Assembly (NCBI GenBank): GCA_945888375.1
Contig: CAMCZZ010000002.1
Span: forward strand, 62,001 to 126,000
Length of the DNA: 64,000 nucleotides
Source of the DNA: Akkermansia muciniphila
Lineage (GTDB): Bacteria > Verrucomicrobiota > Verrucomicrobiia > Opitutales > Opitutaceae
Reading direction: 5' to 3'
Shown here piece after piece: positions 44,658 to 53,922 of this stretch. Numbering within the stretch: position 1 is the first letter of the stretch; each line of letters opens with the position of its first letter. Under the pieces are notes generated by a model, which ran no database searches, was not told where the DNA came from, and was given only the letters and a program-made list of their open reading frames with translations. The translations under genes were made by a program, and so were the position numbers.

Positions 44658-47600
44658 AACAATTCCGTCTGCTGCTCCCATTTGTTTTGTTTATCTGGAT
44701 CGGGTTTGCGGACCTCACGCGCGGGGCGATCTACTACGTCGAGAACGCGACCCAGTTTAACGCCGGGGTAGACAAGAACGGGGCGCGCTTCTCGACCCTT
44801 TTGGCCGGAGATCGTGTATATCTAAAGGGCGGCACTTGGGGCGGTCTTATCCGCACGTTGACCGGCTCGATGACCGATGCCGAGGCCCAGGCCAACCCGG
44901 CGATGGTTCTCGCCTGCGACGCCGATTATAGACCGATGCCCGGCGGCGTCACGATCACAGGACTCTGCAAAATCGACCTGGCCGGACGCGGCATCGTGCT
45001 CGGCGGGCTCACCTTCGCCCCGAGCAGCGGCATGTTTAAAGCGGGCGTTTATGTGGACTATAGCGGCGCTTCGTCCAGCGCCTATATCATCGAACTGGAC
45101 GGGGGTTCCCGTTACATGAGATTGACCCACCTGAAATTCGACTACTGCGGTCGCGATAACACCGATTACGCCAACAACGACCACTACGGCGCCTGGGTGT
45201 CGATCAACGGCTACCGACACACCCTGGAATATTGCGAGATGGCCGGCCGGGATTTCAATCCGGCCGATATCACCAATCCGGATCCGCTGCGGAGGACCTC
45301 CATACGGCAGGCCACTATCATCGTTTATCGTAGCAATAACGACACCGTCGACTGGGGTTACCACACGATCCGTCACAACTTTTTCGGCGAACGAAAGATA
45401 CCCTTGGGCGACGACCCCCGCTTGTATGTGGCGGAGGACGGTTCCCTGCCGGCCGATCTTTCCAACGGCTGGGAGACGCTCCGGGTCGGTAACAGCTCTC
45501 TGGCCAGCGTGGACATGAACACCACGGTCGAATACAATGTATTCTACCACGCGATTCAGGCCGTGGACGGCGGCCCGAGTGACTCCAGCGGCGAACCCGA
45601 GATGATATCGAACAAGTCCCGGAAAAACATCTACCGCTACAACACCATCCTGAACAATTACGGCCAGCTCTGTCTGCGCCAGGGCGACTACTGCGTGGTC
45701 CAGGGCAACGCCTTTCTCGCCGGCGGCGCCTACGATGCTAACGGCGCCATCGTCCTCACCGAGCAACGTAACGACCGCATGGGCGGCGTGCGCGCCTTTG
45801 GCTACGGACACGTGATCTCGAATAACTACTTCTATAAAATCTCTGGTGAAGGCATCCACTCCGCGCTCTGCCTCGGTTCCGGCTCCACTCCGACCGGCAC
45901 GCTTGACGCCTCCTTGAACGGTGACGCCGCCGCCGGCTACGAACCCGTCAACTACGCCCATGTGATGGGCAACACGTTTATCGACTGCACGACGGTCACG
46001 CTGGATAATCCCAACGGACAAACCTACCCGGTGTATGGAACCCGGTTCCTGAACAATCTTTTGTATTACTCGGCCAACATCGGGGCGGTCGGCGTGACGG
46101 GAAACACCGACGCCCTCGCCAACCACGGCGGTTACGCAGCCGGCAATTGGGTGTATTCGGCAAATTCTGCCCAGCGGACCGGGGCGGTCACCATGCTGGG
46201 CACCGGCGCCAACACGATCTCGGGCAGCGCGGCCAACGATCCGTTGATGAACGGTTTGTATGACGTTTTGAGCGTCCCCGCCGCCACGAGTCCGGTCCAT
46301 GGCCGGGCCGTCGCGGTGCCCCCCGCGGTGGATACCACCACCGAAAGCGCCAGTTATGATCTGGCCGCGAAGGTCGCGGCCCAGGCGAACATCGACTATC
46401 GCGGCCTGGCACGGCCTGCCGGCGCGCGCGACGTCGGTTCGTTTGACGACCTCGCCGCGGGTATTGGCTTTCGCCCCCTGCGGCGAAACGAAGTGGGGAT
46501 CGTGACCGCCACCTACCCGGAACTGCCGTTGGTGGCCGGCGTGGTGCTCTCCGACTTGGCGCGGGCCTATGATGGCACGCCCAAGCCGGTGACGGTGACC
46601 ACCAGTCCGGCCGGGCTGTCCGTTACCCTCACCTACAACGGCTCGCCGACCGCGCCTTCGGCCATCGGCAGCTACACCGTGGTCGGCACCGTGGTGGACG
46701 CGGTTTACACCGGTTCGGCCTCCGCGACCTTGGTCATCGCGCCCGCCACGACTGTTTTTAAAATAGCGGGTCCGTCGACCTGGACCTGTCCCCCCGGAGT
46801 AACCAGCGTGCAGGTGGAGTGTTGGGGCGGAGGTGGGGCCGGCGGTAGCGCTCTGCGCACGCCCAATTCCGGTAGCGTGCAATACGGCGGCGGCGGGGCC
46901 GGCGGCGCCTACGCCCGGGTGGCAGCCTATGCGGTCCGCCCCGGGACGGTTTACTTTATCAACGTCGGAGCCGGAGGCATCGCCGCCACCGGCACCCTGG
47001 CGGCCGGCAATACGGCGGCGGTGCCCGGCGGGGATTCTTGGTTTAACGCCACCAATTCCGTCTCCAACACCGTGTTGGCCCGGGGCGGCGCGGGCGGGGC
47101 CAATGCGGTCGGCAACACCGGCGCGACCGCCTTGGGCGCCGGCGGCCTGGGTTCCGCTTCCGGCAGCTTCGGGGATTTGGTTTTTTCCGGAGGCTCGGGG
47201 GCGACCGGTAGCTCCACCACGGGCGCGGCTTTCGGGGGAGGCGGCGGGGGCAGCGGTGCGCCCGGCGGCCCCGGTAACGCCGCCGTCGCCGGTTCGGGTT
47301 TCGGAGCTGCGGCCGTGATCGGGGGCGGCAACGGCGGCAATCCCAACACCACCTCCGGTTCCTCCAGTCCGGGACAAACCCCTACGAATCCGCCCGGCGG
47401 CGGTGGAGGCGGTGCCCGTGCGTCCGCGCAGCAAAGCGGGGGTAATGGCGCCCCCGGCCGAGTTGTTCTCACCGTAACCGGGGTTACGCCCGCAGCCAGT
47501 TGGCGGCAGGCGATTTGGGGATACCCCGCCGATGCCGGCGACGCCGCTGATGTGGCGGATCCGGATGGGGACGGGCTGAACAACGCGCAGGAATATGCTC

Positions 47601-47878
47601 TGGGGACGCCTCCGCTGACCCCGGAAACCGGTCCCGCGCTCAGTTTGTCCACGTTGGGCACCACCCTGAGCGCTGGTTTTGTCGCCCGCGCTGACACCGG
47701 AATCGGTTACGCGGGTTACGTCCGGCGGCATACCTTGGAGACCGCCGCCGAAGTCTCCGGCCCATGGACGGAGGTTCCGACCTGCATCGGCGTGATCGGC
47801 GCCGGACAAACCGTCACCACCGTTTTGCCGATACCGGCCTCCAAAGCCTTCTACCGCCTGCGCGTCTGGCTGGAGTGA
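44654..47878 (+). CDS. PL6-type polysaccharide lyase with Ig-like, glycine-rich and C-terminal domains
   Basis: A 1074-residue exported protein (signal peptide about 1-24). The beta-helix (about 25-560) has the alginate lyase/chondroitinase B (PL6) features: Lys321 in EMISNKSRKNIYRYNT and Arg342 in GQLCLRQGDYCVVQGNAF, which correspond to the catalytic Lys and Arg of that family. PL6 enzymes cut uronic-acid-containing polymers such as alginate or dermatan sulfate by beta-elimination. An MBG-like immunoglobulin domain (about 635-700, YDGTPKPVTVTTSPAG) follows. A glycine-rich domain (about 700-950) and a C-terminal domain with ADPDGDGLNNAQEYALGTPP complete it, ending KAFYRLRVWLE. The polymer is unknown. 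It is translationally coupled to the upstream beta-helix gene. Confidence 0.87.
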   Translation: MKQFRLLLPFVLFIWIGFADLTRGAIYYVENATQFNAGVDKNGARFSTLLAGDRVYLKGGTWGGLIRTLTGSMTDAEAQANPAMVLACDADYRPMPGGVTITGLCKIDLAGRGIVLGGLTFAPSSGMFKAGVYVDYSGASSSAYIIELDGGSRYMRLTHLKFDYCGRDNTDYANNDHYGAWVSINGYRHTLEYCEMAGRDFNPADITNPDPLRRTSIRQATIIVYRSNNDTVDWGYHTIRHNFFGERKIPLGDDPRLYVAEDGSLPADLSNGWETLRVGNSSLASVDMNTTVEYNVFYHAIQAVDGGPSDSSGEPEMISNKSRKNIYRYNTILNNYGQLCLRQGDYCVVQGNAFLAGGAYDANGAIVLTEQRNDRMGGVRAFGYGHVISNNYFYKISGEGIHSALCLGSGSTPTGTLDASLNGDAAAGYEPVNYAHVMGNTFIDCTTVTLDNPNGQTYPVYGTRFLNNLLYYSANIGAVGVTGNTDALANHGGYAAGNWVYSANSAQRTGAVTMLGTGANTISGSAANDPLMNGLYDVLSVPAATSPVHGRAVAVPPAVDTTTESASYDLAAKVAAQANIDYRGLARPAGARDVGSFDDLAAGIGFRPLRRNEVGIVTATYPELPLVAGVVLSDLARAYDGTPKPVTVTTSPAGLSVTLTYNGSPTAPSAIGSYTVVGTVVDAVYTGSASATLVIAPATTVFKIAGPSTWTCPPGVTSVQVECWGGGGAGGSALRTPNSGSVQYGGGGAGGAYARVAAYAVRPGTVYFINVGAGGIAATGTLAAGNTAAVPGGDSWFNATNSVSNTVLARGGAGGANAVGNTGATALGAGGLGSASGSFGDLVFSGGSGATGSSTTGAAFGGGGGGSGAPGGPGNAAVAGSGFGAAAVIGGGNGGNPNTTSGSSSPGQTPTNPPGGGGGGARASAQQSGGNGAPGRVVLTVTGVTPAASWRQAIWGYPADAGDAADVADPDGDGLNNAQEYALGTPPLTPETGPALSLSTLGTTLSAGFVARADTGIGYAGYVRRHTLETAAEVSGPWTEVPTCIGVIGAGQTVTTVLPIPASKAFYRLRVWLE

Positions 47879-47922
47879 GGAACCGAACGAACAAAACCAG
47901 TTTCCGCTTTACTCCGCCTGTC

Positions 47923-47938
47923 TTTGATAATTATTAAA
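47923..47938 (+). promoter_or_regulatory. Near-palindromic AT-rich element before the start codon
   Basis: TTTGATAATTATTAAA is symmetric apart from one pair and ends 11 bases before the ATG at 47950. It shares TTGATAATTAT with the element at 59302-59323. Confidence 0.4.
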
Positions 47939-47949
47939 TATTAACCCCG

Positions 47950-50028
47950 ATGTCTGCGTTTACCCCTATCGCTGCGATACGTCTTCCCTTGGTTTTCTTG
48001 GTTTTAGTCGTGCTTGGCTTGGGCGATGCGGCGGCCGCCCCGGTTTCGAACTATTGGAAAACCTTCGCCGCGGAGGGTGATCGCTCGGCTACAGACGTCT
48101 TAATCGATTATTCGTATGCAGGTTATGGCAACGGAGAGGTTGCCATACCCGACGTGTCGGGGCCGGTTTTCAAGGTCGTCGATTTTGGCGCCATCCCCGA
48201 CGACGCCTTGTCGGACGAAGAGGCGATCCGCCGGACCATCGCGGCGGCGGAGCGGGCCGAGGGCGGTGTGGTCTTGTTTCCGCCCGGTAAATTTCTGGTC
48301 TGGACCGAGCGCACCCAAGCGGCGTCGATCTCCATCCAAAGCTCCAACCTTGTCATCCGGGGGGCCGGCTCGAGTCGCGGCGGCACGGTTATTCGAGCCG
48401 TCCACTCCGGCTACGGAATCGGCCCCTATGTCGTGCCCAAAAAGGCACAGGACTTTGAGGTCATCCCCTATGTCTTTAAGTTTCAGGTGCCCGCATCAGA
48501 AACCAAACCCGTTACCACGGAGCTAAACGGGGCGGTGAAGCGCGGCGATTTCCGCCTACCGGTCAAGACGACCGCCGGTTTCCGCGTCGGAGATTGGATC
48601 AATCTGGGTGCAAAGACCCTAAAATTGAACGCGCAACTCCTCGCCGGCCTGACGCCTGACGTCACCTGGACCCGGCTGAACGAGGGGATGCAGATAAACG
48701 AAAAACATCGCATCGCCGCCATAACCGAAGGCGCGCTCATTTTACGCGAACCGTTGTTGGTTAATCTGGGCGCCGATTACGAAGTCTTGGTGTCCGTCAC
48801 GCCGATGATCGAAGGGGTGGGGGTGGAGGATATCGCGTTCGCCGGCGGCTGGCGGGCGGACTTTCTGCATCATCGCAACGCCCTAGATGACGAGGGTTGG
48901 GACGCCTTGGTTTTCGACGGCGTCGCCGACGGCTGGGTGCGCCGCTGCGCATTTTTGAATCTCAACTCGGGTATCTATCTGAAAAAATCCGCCGCCTGCT
49001 CGCTTCTACAAAACCGCTACGCGGGGGCGAAGGGTCATTACAACTCGGCCGTGCGAGCTGACAGCAGCTTTAACCTCATGGGCTTATCCACCGACCAAAG
49101 CGGACATCTCCACGGGGTTTCCACCGGCAACCGCTCCGCCGGCACCGTGGTCTGGCGTTGGAAGCTAGCATACAACCAATCCGTCGATTCGCATGGCAAC
49201 GGCCCCTACGCCACCTTGATCGACCGAGTCGATGGCGGCTCCTTCACCAAGAGTGGCGGCCCCGCGCCCTCCTTTCCCAATCACCTCGACGGGTTGGTCT
49301 TTTGGAATTTTAGCTACGCCGGTAAGGACGAGGAGCCGGTCAATTTATACGAGGCGAAGCGCGGCACGGCCAAGTTTGTGAAACCGCTCTTCGTCGGTCT
49401 CCACGGTGCACCCGTCTTTTTGACACCCGAGGCGCTGGGCGGCGACGAAAGCCGCGGGCAGCCCGTGGCGCCAGAGTCCTTGTATGAAGCACAGCTGGAA
49501 CGGCGCCTCGGAAAGACACCGGCTTGGGTGGACCACGCCCGCCGCGAGTGGGAATCCCTGCAAAGCGCCGAACTCCCGCCCGAGGCGGCGGACCGGCCTC
49601 CGCTAGCGGACCTTTACCCCGAAGAATTCGCGTTGATGGATTTGCTGCAGGACTGGGCCGGATTGATGAGCAACCAAGAGCTGGGATGGTCGACTCCGAT
49701 CGACCTGAAAACCGACGCCAAAGCCGAAACAATTCAGCTCGGGCGTGACTACGGTTTGCTCCGCACCGTGCTGCACCAGCTCGCCACCTACGCCAGCCCC
49801 CGCCCGGTGAAGGATGAAAAGACCGGCGCCTGGGTGACGCCTCCGCCCTTGACCGTGCGGGTGCAGGTCAACGCCAAGGATATCAGCCTCACTCTTGCCG
49901 TCGCGGCCCCGGCGTCCGACCGAGAGAAAAATCAAGGCGCCATGGACGTCGCTTCGCGTCTCGCCGCCTCCTGCCAGGCCACGCTGAGGGTCGATGAGCG
50001 GGAGCTGCGTTTGACCGTGAAACGCTGA
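47950..50028 (+). CDS. Exported pectate-lyase-superfamily beta-helix protein
   Basis: A 692-residue protein with a signal peptide (about 1-33). IDYSYAGYGNGEVAIPDVSG and VVDFGAIPDDALSDEEAIRR mark the Pectate_lyase_3 type opening, then VVLFPPGKFLV and a parallel beta-helix to about residue 480. GVGVEDIAFAG and VNLYEAKRGTAKF are conserved-looking features. A helical C-terminal extension (about 490-690) contains YEAQLERRLGKTP and a final beta-rich part. Unlike its neighbour at 41700, it lacks the DNRLRE and DPDGDG domains. It probably cleaves a uronic-acid-containing glycan; reaction and substrate are not established. The start is preceded by AACCCCG. Confidence 0.8.
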   Translation: MSAFTPIAAIRLPLVFLVLVVLGLGDAAAAPVSNYWKTFAAEGDRSATDVLIDYSYAGYGNGEVAIPDVSGPVFKVVDFGAIPDDALSDEEAIRRTIAAAERAEGGVVLFPPGKFLVWTERTQAASISIQSSNLVIRGAGSSRGGTVIRAVHSGYGIGPYVVPKKAQDFEVIPYVFKFQVPASETKPVTTELNGAVKRGDFRLPVKTTAGFRVGDWINLGAKTLKLNAQLLAGLTPDVTWTRLNEGMQINEKHRIAAITEGALILREPLLVNLGADYEVLVSVTPMIEGVGVEDIAFAGGWRADFLHHRNALDDEGWDALVFDGVADGWVRRCAFLNLNSGIYLKKSAACSLLQNRYAGAKGHYNSAVRADSSFNLMGLSTDQSGHLHGVSTGNRSAGTVVWRWKLAYNQSVDSHGNGPYATLIDRVDGGSFTKSGGPAPSFPNHLDGLVFWNFSYAGKDEEPVNLYEAKRGTAKFVKPLFVGLHGAPVFLTPEALGGDESRGQPVAPESLYEAQLERRLGKTPAWVDHARREWESLQSAELPPEAADRPPLADLYPEEFALMDLLQDWAGLMSNQELGWSTPIDLKTDAKAETIQLGRDYGLLRTVLHQLATYASPRPVKDEKTGAWVTPPPLTVRVQVNAKDISLTLAVAAPASDREKNQGAMDVASRLAASCQATLRVDERELRLTVKR

Positions 50029-50055
50029 CCCGCCGACGCCATCCCTCCACTCCCC

Positions 50056-50949
50056 ATGCAAACGTCTCTTTGCCGATTCGCCCTGGTATTCATCGTCTTG
50101 TTGGCCGGTCCTCTGGACGCACAGTCTGCCGCTCCGAATAAAAAGACCGATGTCACGCCGCTGGAGTTGCCCGGCAGCGAACCCCGGGTCTTCCGCACCG
50201 TCGGCGACGCCGAACTGCGCCTGCACATCGTCAAGCCCGCCGACTGGTCCGCCACGGACAAGCGCGCCTGCTTGGTGAGTTTCTTCGGCGGCGGCTGGGT
50301 CTCTGGGACGCCCGAGAGCAGCATCCGCTGGTCAAAATGGGCCGCGTCGAAGGGACTCGTTGGCATCGCGCCCGATTACCGCACCCGCAACCGCTTCCAA
50401 GGCACGCCGGAAAACTGCGTGTCGGATGGCCGCGCCGCCGTCCGTTGGGTCCAAGCCCACGCCGCCGAGCTGGGCATCGATCCGGCCAAGGTGATCGTCT
50501 CAGGCGGCTCGGCCGGCGGCCATGTCGCCGCTTGGACCTCCATCGCCGGTCCCGGCCCCGACGACGGCGATCCGTCGCCGGAGATCGCGCCGGCTGCCCT
50601 GATCCTGCTCAACCCGGTGACCGACACTAAAGAAGGCGGCTATGGCGGCCCCAAGCGTTTCGGCAACAAACCCGAGCGCGCCCTCGCTTGTTCCGTGCCC
50701 GACCGTATGCCGACCAAGATGCCGCCCGCGCTCGTGTTTCACGGCAACGCCGACGCCACCGTGCCCTACGCCAACTCCGTCGCCTTTCGCGACCGGCTCG
50801 TCGCCACCGGCAACCGCTGTGAATTGGTGACTTTCGAGGGCCTCGGGCACTCCTACTACTCCTCCAAATTCGGCGAGGAGGGTAAGGCTGCCCTGAAAAA
50901 AACCGAGGCCGAGGCCGCCGCGTTCCTATCCAGTCTCGGTCTGCTCTGA
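50056..50949 (+). CDS. Exported alpha/beta-hydrolase, probable carbohydrate esterase
   Basis: A 297-residue protein with a signal peptide (about 1-23). The oxyanion-hole segment FFGGGWVSG and the nucleophile elbow VSGGSAGGHVAAW (Ser152) are typical of the hormone-sensitive-lipase/acetyl-esterase group. Asp233 in HGNADATVPY and His265 in EGLGHSYYSS complete the predicted triad. Such enzymes remove acetyl or aromatic acyl groups from sugars; the acyl group is not determined. It follows the beta-helix gene by 27 bases and precedes four sulfatases in the same orientation, so a common transcript and a common substrate are likely. Confidence 0.9.
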   Translation: MQTSLCRFALVFIVLLAGPLDAQSAAPNKKTDVTPLELPGSEPRVFRTVGDAELRLHIVKPADWSATDKRACLVSFFGGGWVSGTPESSIRWSKWAASKGLVGIAPDYRTRNRFQGTPENCVSDGRAAVRWVQAHAAELGIDPAKVIVSGGSAGGHVAAWTSIAGPGPDDGDPSPEIAPAALILLNPVTDTKEGGYGGPKRFGNKPERALACSVPDRMPTKMPPALVFHGNADATVPYANSVAFRDRLVATGNRCELVTFEGLGHSYYSSKFGEEGKAALKKTEAEAAAFLSSLGLL

Positions 50950-50965
50950 ACCTACCTTTCTATCC

Positions 50966-52348
50966 ATGAAACTTCCCCTGTTGGCGCGATCATTCCTTTT
51001 GCTTTGGATCCCCGCCTTGCTGTCCGCCGCGCCCGAATCGGTCCCGGCCCGACCCAACATCATCTTCATCCTCGCAGACGACCTTGGCGTCGCGAACGTC
51101 AGCGCCTACGGCGCGGACAGCTTCAAAACCCCCAACGTCGACGCCTTGGCCCGTTCCGGCGTCCGCCTCGACCGGACCTTCAGTTGCCCCAACTGCGGCC
51201 CGTCCCGCGCCGCGATCCTGACCGGTCGCTACGGGTTTCACACCGGCATGACGGGCAACGACAAGGAGAGTCAAAAAGTCCTCGAGACCGGCGGCGAAAC
51301 GATGATTCCGAAGGTCCTCAAGGCCGGCGGCTACGTCACCGCCTCCGTTGGCAAGTGGAGCCAGGTCCCGCTCCTGCCGAGCGACTGGGGCTTTGACGAA
51401 TACCTCGCCATCCAAGGCAGCGGTAAGTATTGGAGATCCCAGGACAACGGCGACAGCTACACCGTAAACGGGAAAAAAGTTCCGCTCCTCGATGGCGAAT
51501 ACCTGCCCGACCAGATGCACGCGTTCGCGGTGGATTTCATCACCCGTCACCAGAACCGGCCCTTCTTTCTCTATTACCCGATGTCGCATGTGCATAACGA
51601 AATCCTGCGCACCCCGGACAGCGCGCCCGACAGCAAGGATTTCTACTCCGACAATATCGCCTACATGGACAAGCTGGTCGGCAAGCTCCTGGCCGAGCTC
51701 GACCGCTTGAAGCTCCGGGATAACACGCTCGTTTTCTTTGTCGGCGACAACGGCGTCTCCCCCGGCGAAGCCGGTCGCTCCACCATTGGCGGCAAGCGTC
51801 TCTCCGGCCATAAGGGGACGCTGCTCGAGGGCGGCAGTCTCGTGCCGGGCGTCCTCTCTTGGCCAGGCCGGATCCCGGCCGGCGGGACCACCGCCGGGCT
51901 CGTGGATTTCACCGATTTTTTCCCCACCATCGCCGAGGCGGCCGGAGCCGGAATCCCCGAAGGACTCGCCCTCGACGGCAAAAGCATCCTAGGCCACGTC
52001 CTCGGTCCGGCCCCGGCTCCGCGCGAGTGGATTTTCGTCGGGCTCGGGCGCAGTTGGTATGTCCGCGACAGCCGTTGGAAACTTACCGAAAAGGGCGAGT
52101 TCTTCGACATGAAGGGCGCCCCCTTCATCGAAGCCCCGGTCGCCGCCGACACCACCGACGCGGCCGCCATCGCCGGCCGCGAGCGTCTCGCCGCCGTGCT
52201 CGCCCAATTGAATCCGTCCGCCGGCAAGGTTAACCACGGCGACGGCACCGGCAAGTTCCCCGCCGCCCAGAAGCAGGCCAAGAAAGACAAAGCCAAAAAG
52301 AAAAAAGCCGACGCGGCCGCGAAACCATCGACTAAGCAAGGAGAGTAA
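50966..52348 (+). CDS. Exported sulfatase, type A, first copy
   Basis: A 460-residue type I sulfatase with a signal peptide (about 1-21). IIFILADDLGVANVSAYG binds the metal; the formylglycine site is Cys77 in NCGPSRAAILTGRYG. GKWSQVP and GDNGVSP are further landmarks. This and the gene at 53923 share unusual features: GRYGFHTG after the active site, the HNEILRTPDSAPDSKDFY stretch and DFTDFFPTIAE. The C-terminus is lysine-rich (KQAKKDKAKKKKADAAAK). It hydrolyses sulfate esters, presumably on an exported glycan, and needs a formylglycine-generating enzyme, which is not in this window. It lies 16 bases after the esterase gene. Confidence 0.94.
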   Translation: MKLPLLARSFLLLWIPALLSAAPESVPARPNIIFILADDLGVANVSAYGADSFKTPNVDALARSGVRLDRTFSCPNCGPSRAAILTGRYGFHTGMTGNDKESQKVLETGGETMIPKVLKAGGYVTASVGKWSQVPLLPSDWGFDEYLAIQGSGKYWRSQDNGDSYTVNGKKVPLLDGEYLPDQMHAFAVDFITRHQNRPFFLYYPMSHVHNEILRTPDSAPDSKDFYSDNIAYMDKLVGKLLAELDRLKLRDNTLVFFVGDNGVSPGEAGRSTIGGKRLSGHKGTLLEGGSLVPGVLSWPGRIPAGGTTAGLVDFTDFFPTIAEAAGAGIPEGLALDGKSILGHVLGPAPAPREWIFVGLGRSWYVRDSRWKLTEKGEFFDMKGAPFIEAPVAADTTDAAAIAGRERLAAVLAQLNPSAGKVNHGDGTGKFPAAQKQAKKDKAKKKKADAAAKPSTKQGE

Positions 52349-52367
52349 ACTCGCGCTACTATTTCCC

Positions 52368-53888
52368 ATGAAGTCCCCGCTAATCCCCTTCCTTGCGCTT
52401 TGCACGGCCGCGCTGGCACCTGCCGTTACAAAACCCAATATCCTCTTTATCGCCGTCGATGACCTGCGCCCCGAGTTGGGCTGCTACGGTAAGGACTACA
52501 TCAAGTCGCCACACATCGACGCCCTCGCCAGTTCCGGCCTCGTTTTTGAGCGCGCCTACGTGCAGCAGGCGGTCTGCTCCCCTTCGCGCACTGCCGTGAT
52601 GACCGGCCTCCGCCCCGACACCACCAAGGTCTGGGATCTGGTCACGAGTTTCCGCACCGCCCAGCCGAACACCCTAACGCTTGGGCAGGCCTTCAAAAAC
52701 CACGGCTACTTCGTCCAGGGCATGGGCAAGATTTACCACGGGAAACTCAATGACGAGGCCTCGTGGTCCGTGCCTTGGGGAACGCCCAAGGCCGACACTT
52801 ACGCCCTCGCGGAAAACACCGCCGCCGGCGCACCCAAAGCCGCGGGCGAGCCCGATGACGCCGCGCCCGCCGCTGCGACCAAGAAGAAAAAAAAGGCCTC
52901 CGCTGCCGAGGGCGTGGATAGCGAAGGTCTGCCCAAAGGCAAAGGCGCCGCCTACGAGTGGGCCGACGTGCCCGACAACACCTATACCGACGGCAAGACC
53001 GCCGAACTCGCCGTCGCCACTCTCGGCGAACTCGCGAAAAAAGATCAGCCCTTCTTTCTCGCGGTTGGCTTCGCCAAGCCGCACCTGCCCTTCGTTTCTC
53101 CCAAGAAATATTGGGATCTCTACGACCCCGCCACCATCGCCCCGCCCGCCAATCCGTTTTACCCGAAGAACGCCCCTGACTACGCCATTCGCAAGACCAA
53201 CGGCGAGATCTACGCCTACAAGGGCATCCCCGCCAAGAGCGAGCCGTTCCCGCCCGAACTCGTGCGTAATCTTCGCCACGGTTACTACGCCGCCCTTAGC
53301 TACACTGACGCCCAGGTCGGAAAGATTCTAGCCGAGCTGGACCGCCTCGATCTGCGGAAAAACACCATCGTGATCCTCTGGGGCGACCACGGCTGGAAAC
53401 TCGGCGAGCACAACGCCTGGTGCAAACACTCCAACGCCGAGAACGACACCAACACCCCGCTCATCCTCTCCGTCCCCGGCATGAAAAATCCCGGCGCCCG
53501 CACCAAGGCCCTCGTGGAGTTTGTGGACATCTATCCCACCCTCGCCGACCTCGCCGGCGTGCCCGCCCCCGCCTACCTCGAGGGCACCAGCGCGAAGCCC
53601 CTGGTGGAGAATCCCGACCGCCCCTGGAAGGCCGCCGCGTTCAGCCAGTATCCGCGCAACGAAAAAGGCGGCCTAATGGGATACTCCATGCGCACCGACC
53701 GCTACCGGTTCACCGTCTGGGTGAAGATCTCCGACCACACCCAGATCGACGCCCGCGAGCTCTACGATCACCAACTCGACTCACAGGAAAACGTTAACCT
53801 CGCCAACGATCCCGCCCACGCCGCCGTGGTCGAGAAGCTGATGGTCCAGTGGCGCGCCGGCTGGCAGGGCGCCCGCGCGGCGCTCTGA
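52368..53888 (+). CDS. Exported sulfatase, type B (iduronate-2-sulfatase-like), first copy
   Basis: A 506-residue type I sulfatase with a short signal peptide (about 1-20). ILFIAVDDLRPELGCYGKDY and Cys70 in QQAVCSPSRTAVMTG match the iduronate-2-sulfatase-like group, as do FFLAVGFAKPHLPFVSPKKY and WGDHGWKLGEHNAWCKHS. An internal low-complexity insert (about 165-190) contains TKKKKKASAAEG. The gene at 55308 is its close paralogue. The start is preceded by TTTCCC. Members of the group act on sulfated uronic acids and related sugars, which suits the uronic-acid lyases upstream; the substrate is not proven. Confidence 0.94.
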   Translation: MKSPLIPFLALCTAALAPAVTKPNILFIAVDDLRPELGCYGKDYIKSPHIDALASSGLVFERAYVQQAVCSPSRTAVMTGLRPDTTKVWDLVTSFRTAQPNTLTLGQAFKNHGYFVQGMGKIYHGKLNDEASWSVPWGTPKADTYALAENTAAGAPKAAGEPDDAAPAAATKKKKKASAAEGVDSEGLPKGKGAAYEWADVPDNTYTDGKTAELAVATLGELAKKDQPFFLAVGFAKPHLPFVSPKKYWDLYDPATIAPPANPFYPKNAPDYAIRKTNGEIYAYKGIPAKSEPFPPELVRNLRHGYYAALSYTDAQVGKILAELDRLDLRKNTIVILWGDHGWKLGEHNAWCKHSNAENDTNTPLILSVPGMKNPGARTKALVEFVDIYPTLADLAGVPAPAYLEGTSAKPLVENPDRPWKAAAFSQYPRNEKGGLMGYSMRTDRYRFTVWVKISDHTQIDARELYDHQLDSQENVNLANDPAHAAVVEKLMVQWRAGWQGARAAL

Positions 53889-53922
53889 GCCACCGAACCT
53901 GGCTTGTTCGGGTCTAAACGTC

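Noticed and set aside
46800-47480. Glycine-rich repeats as a possible DNA satellite
   Set aside because: The repetition follows from Gly codons within an open, domain-bearing reading frame; no fixed repeat unit is seen in the DNA.
44822-47809. Open frame of 995 codons antisense to the PL6-type gene
   Set aside because: Shadow frame with a biased composition; the plus strand carries the catalytic motifs and signal peptide.
53893-53912. CCGAA/TTCGG hairpin between sulfatase genes
   Set aside because: No T run follows and the genes are only 34 bases apart in an apparent operon; a terminator is unlikely.
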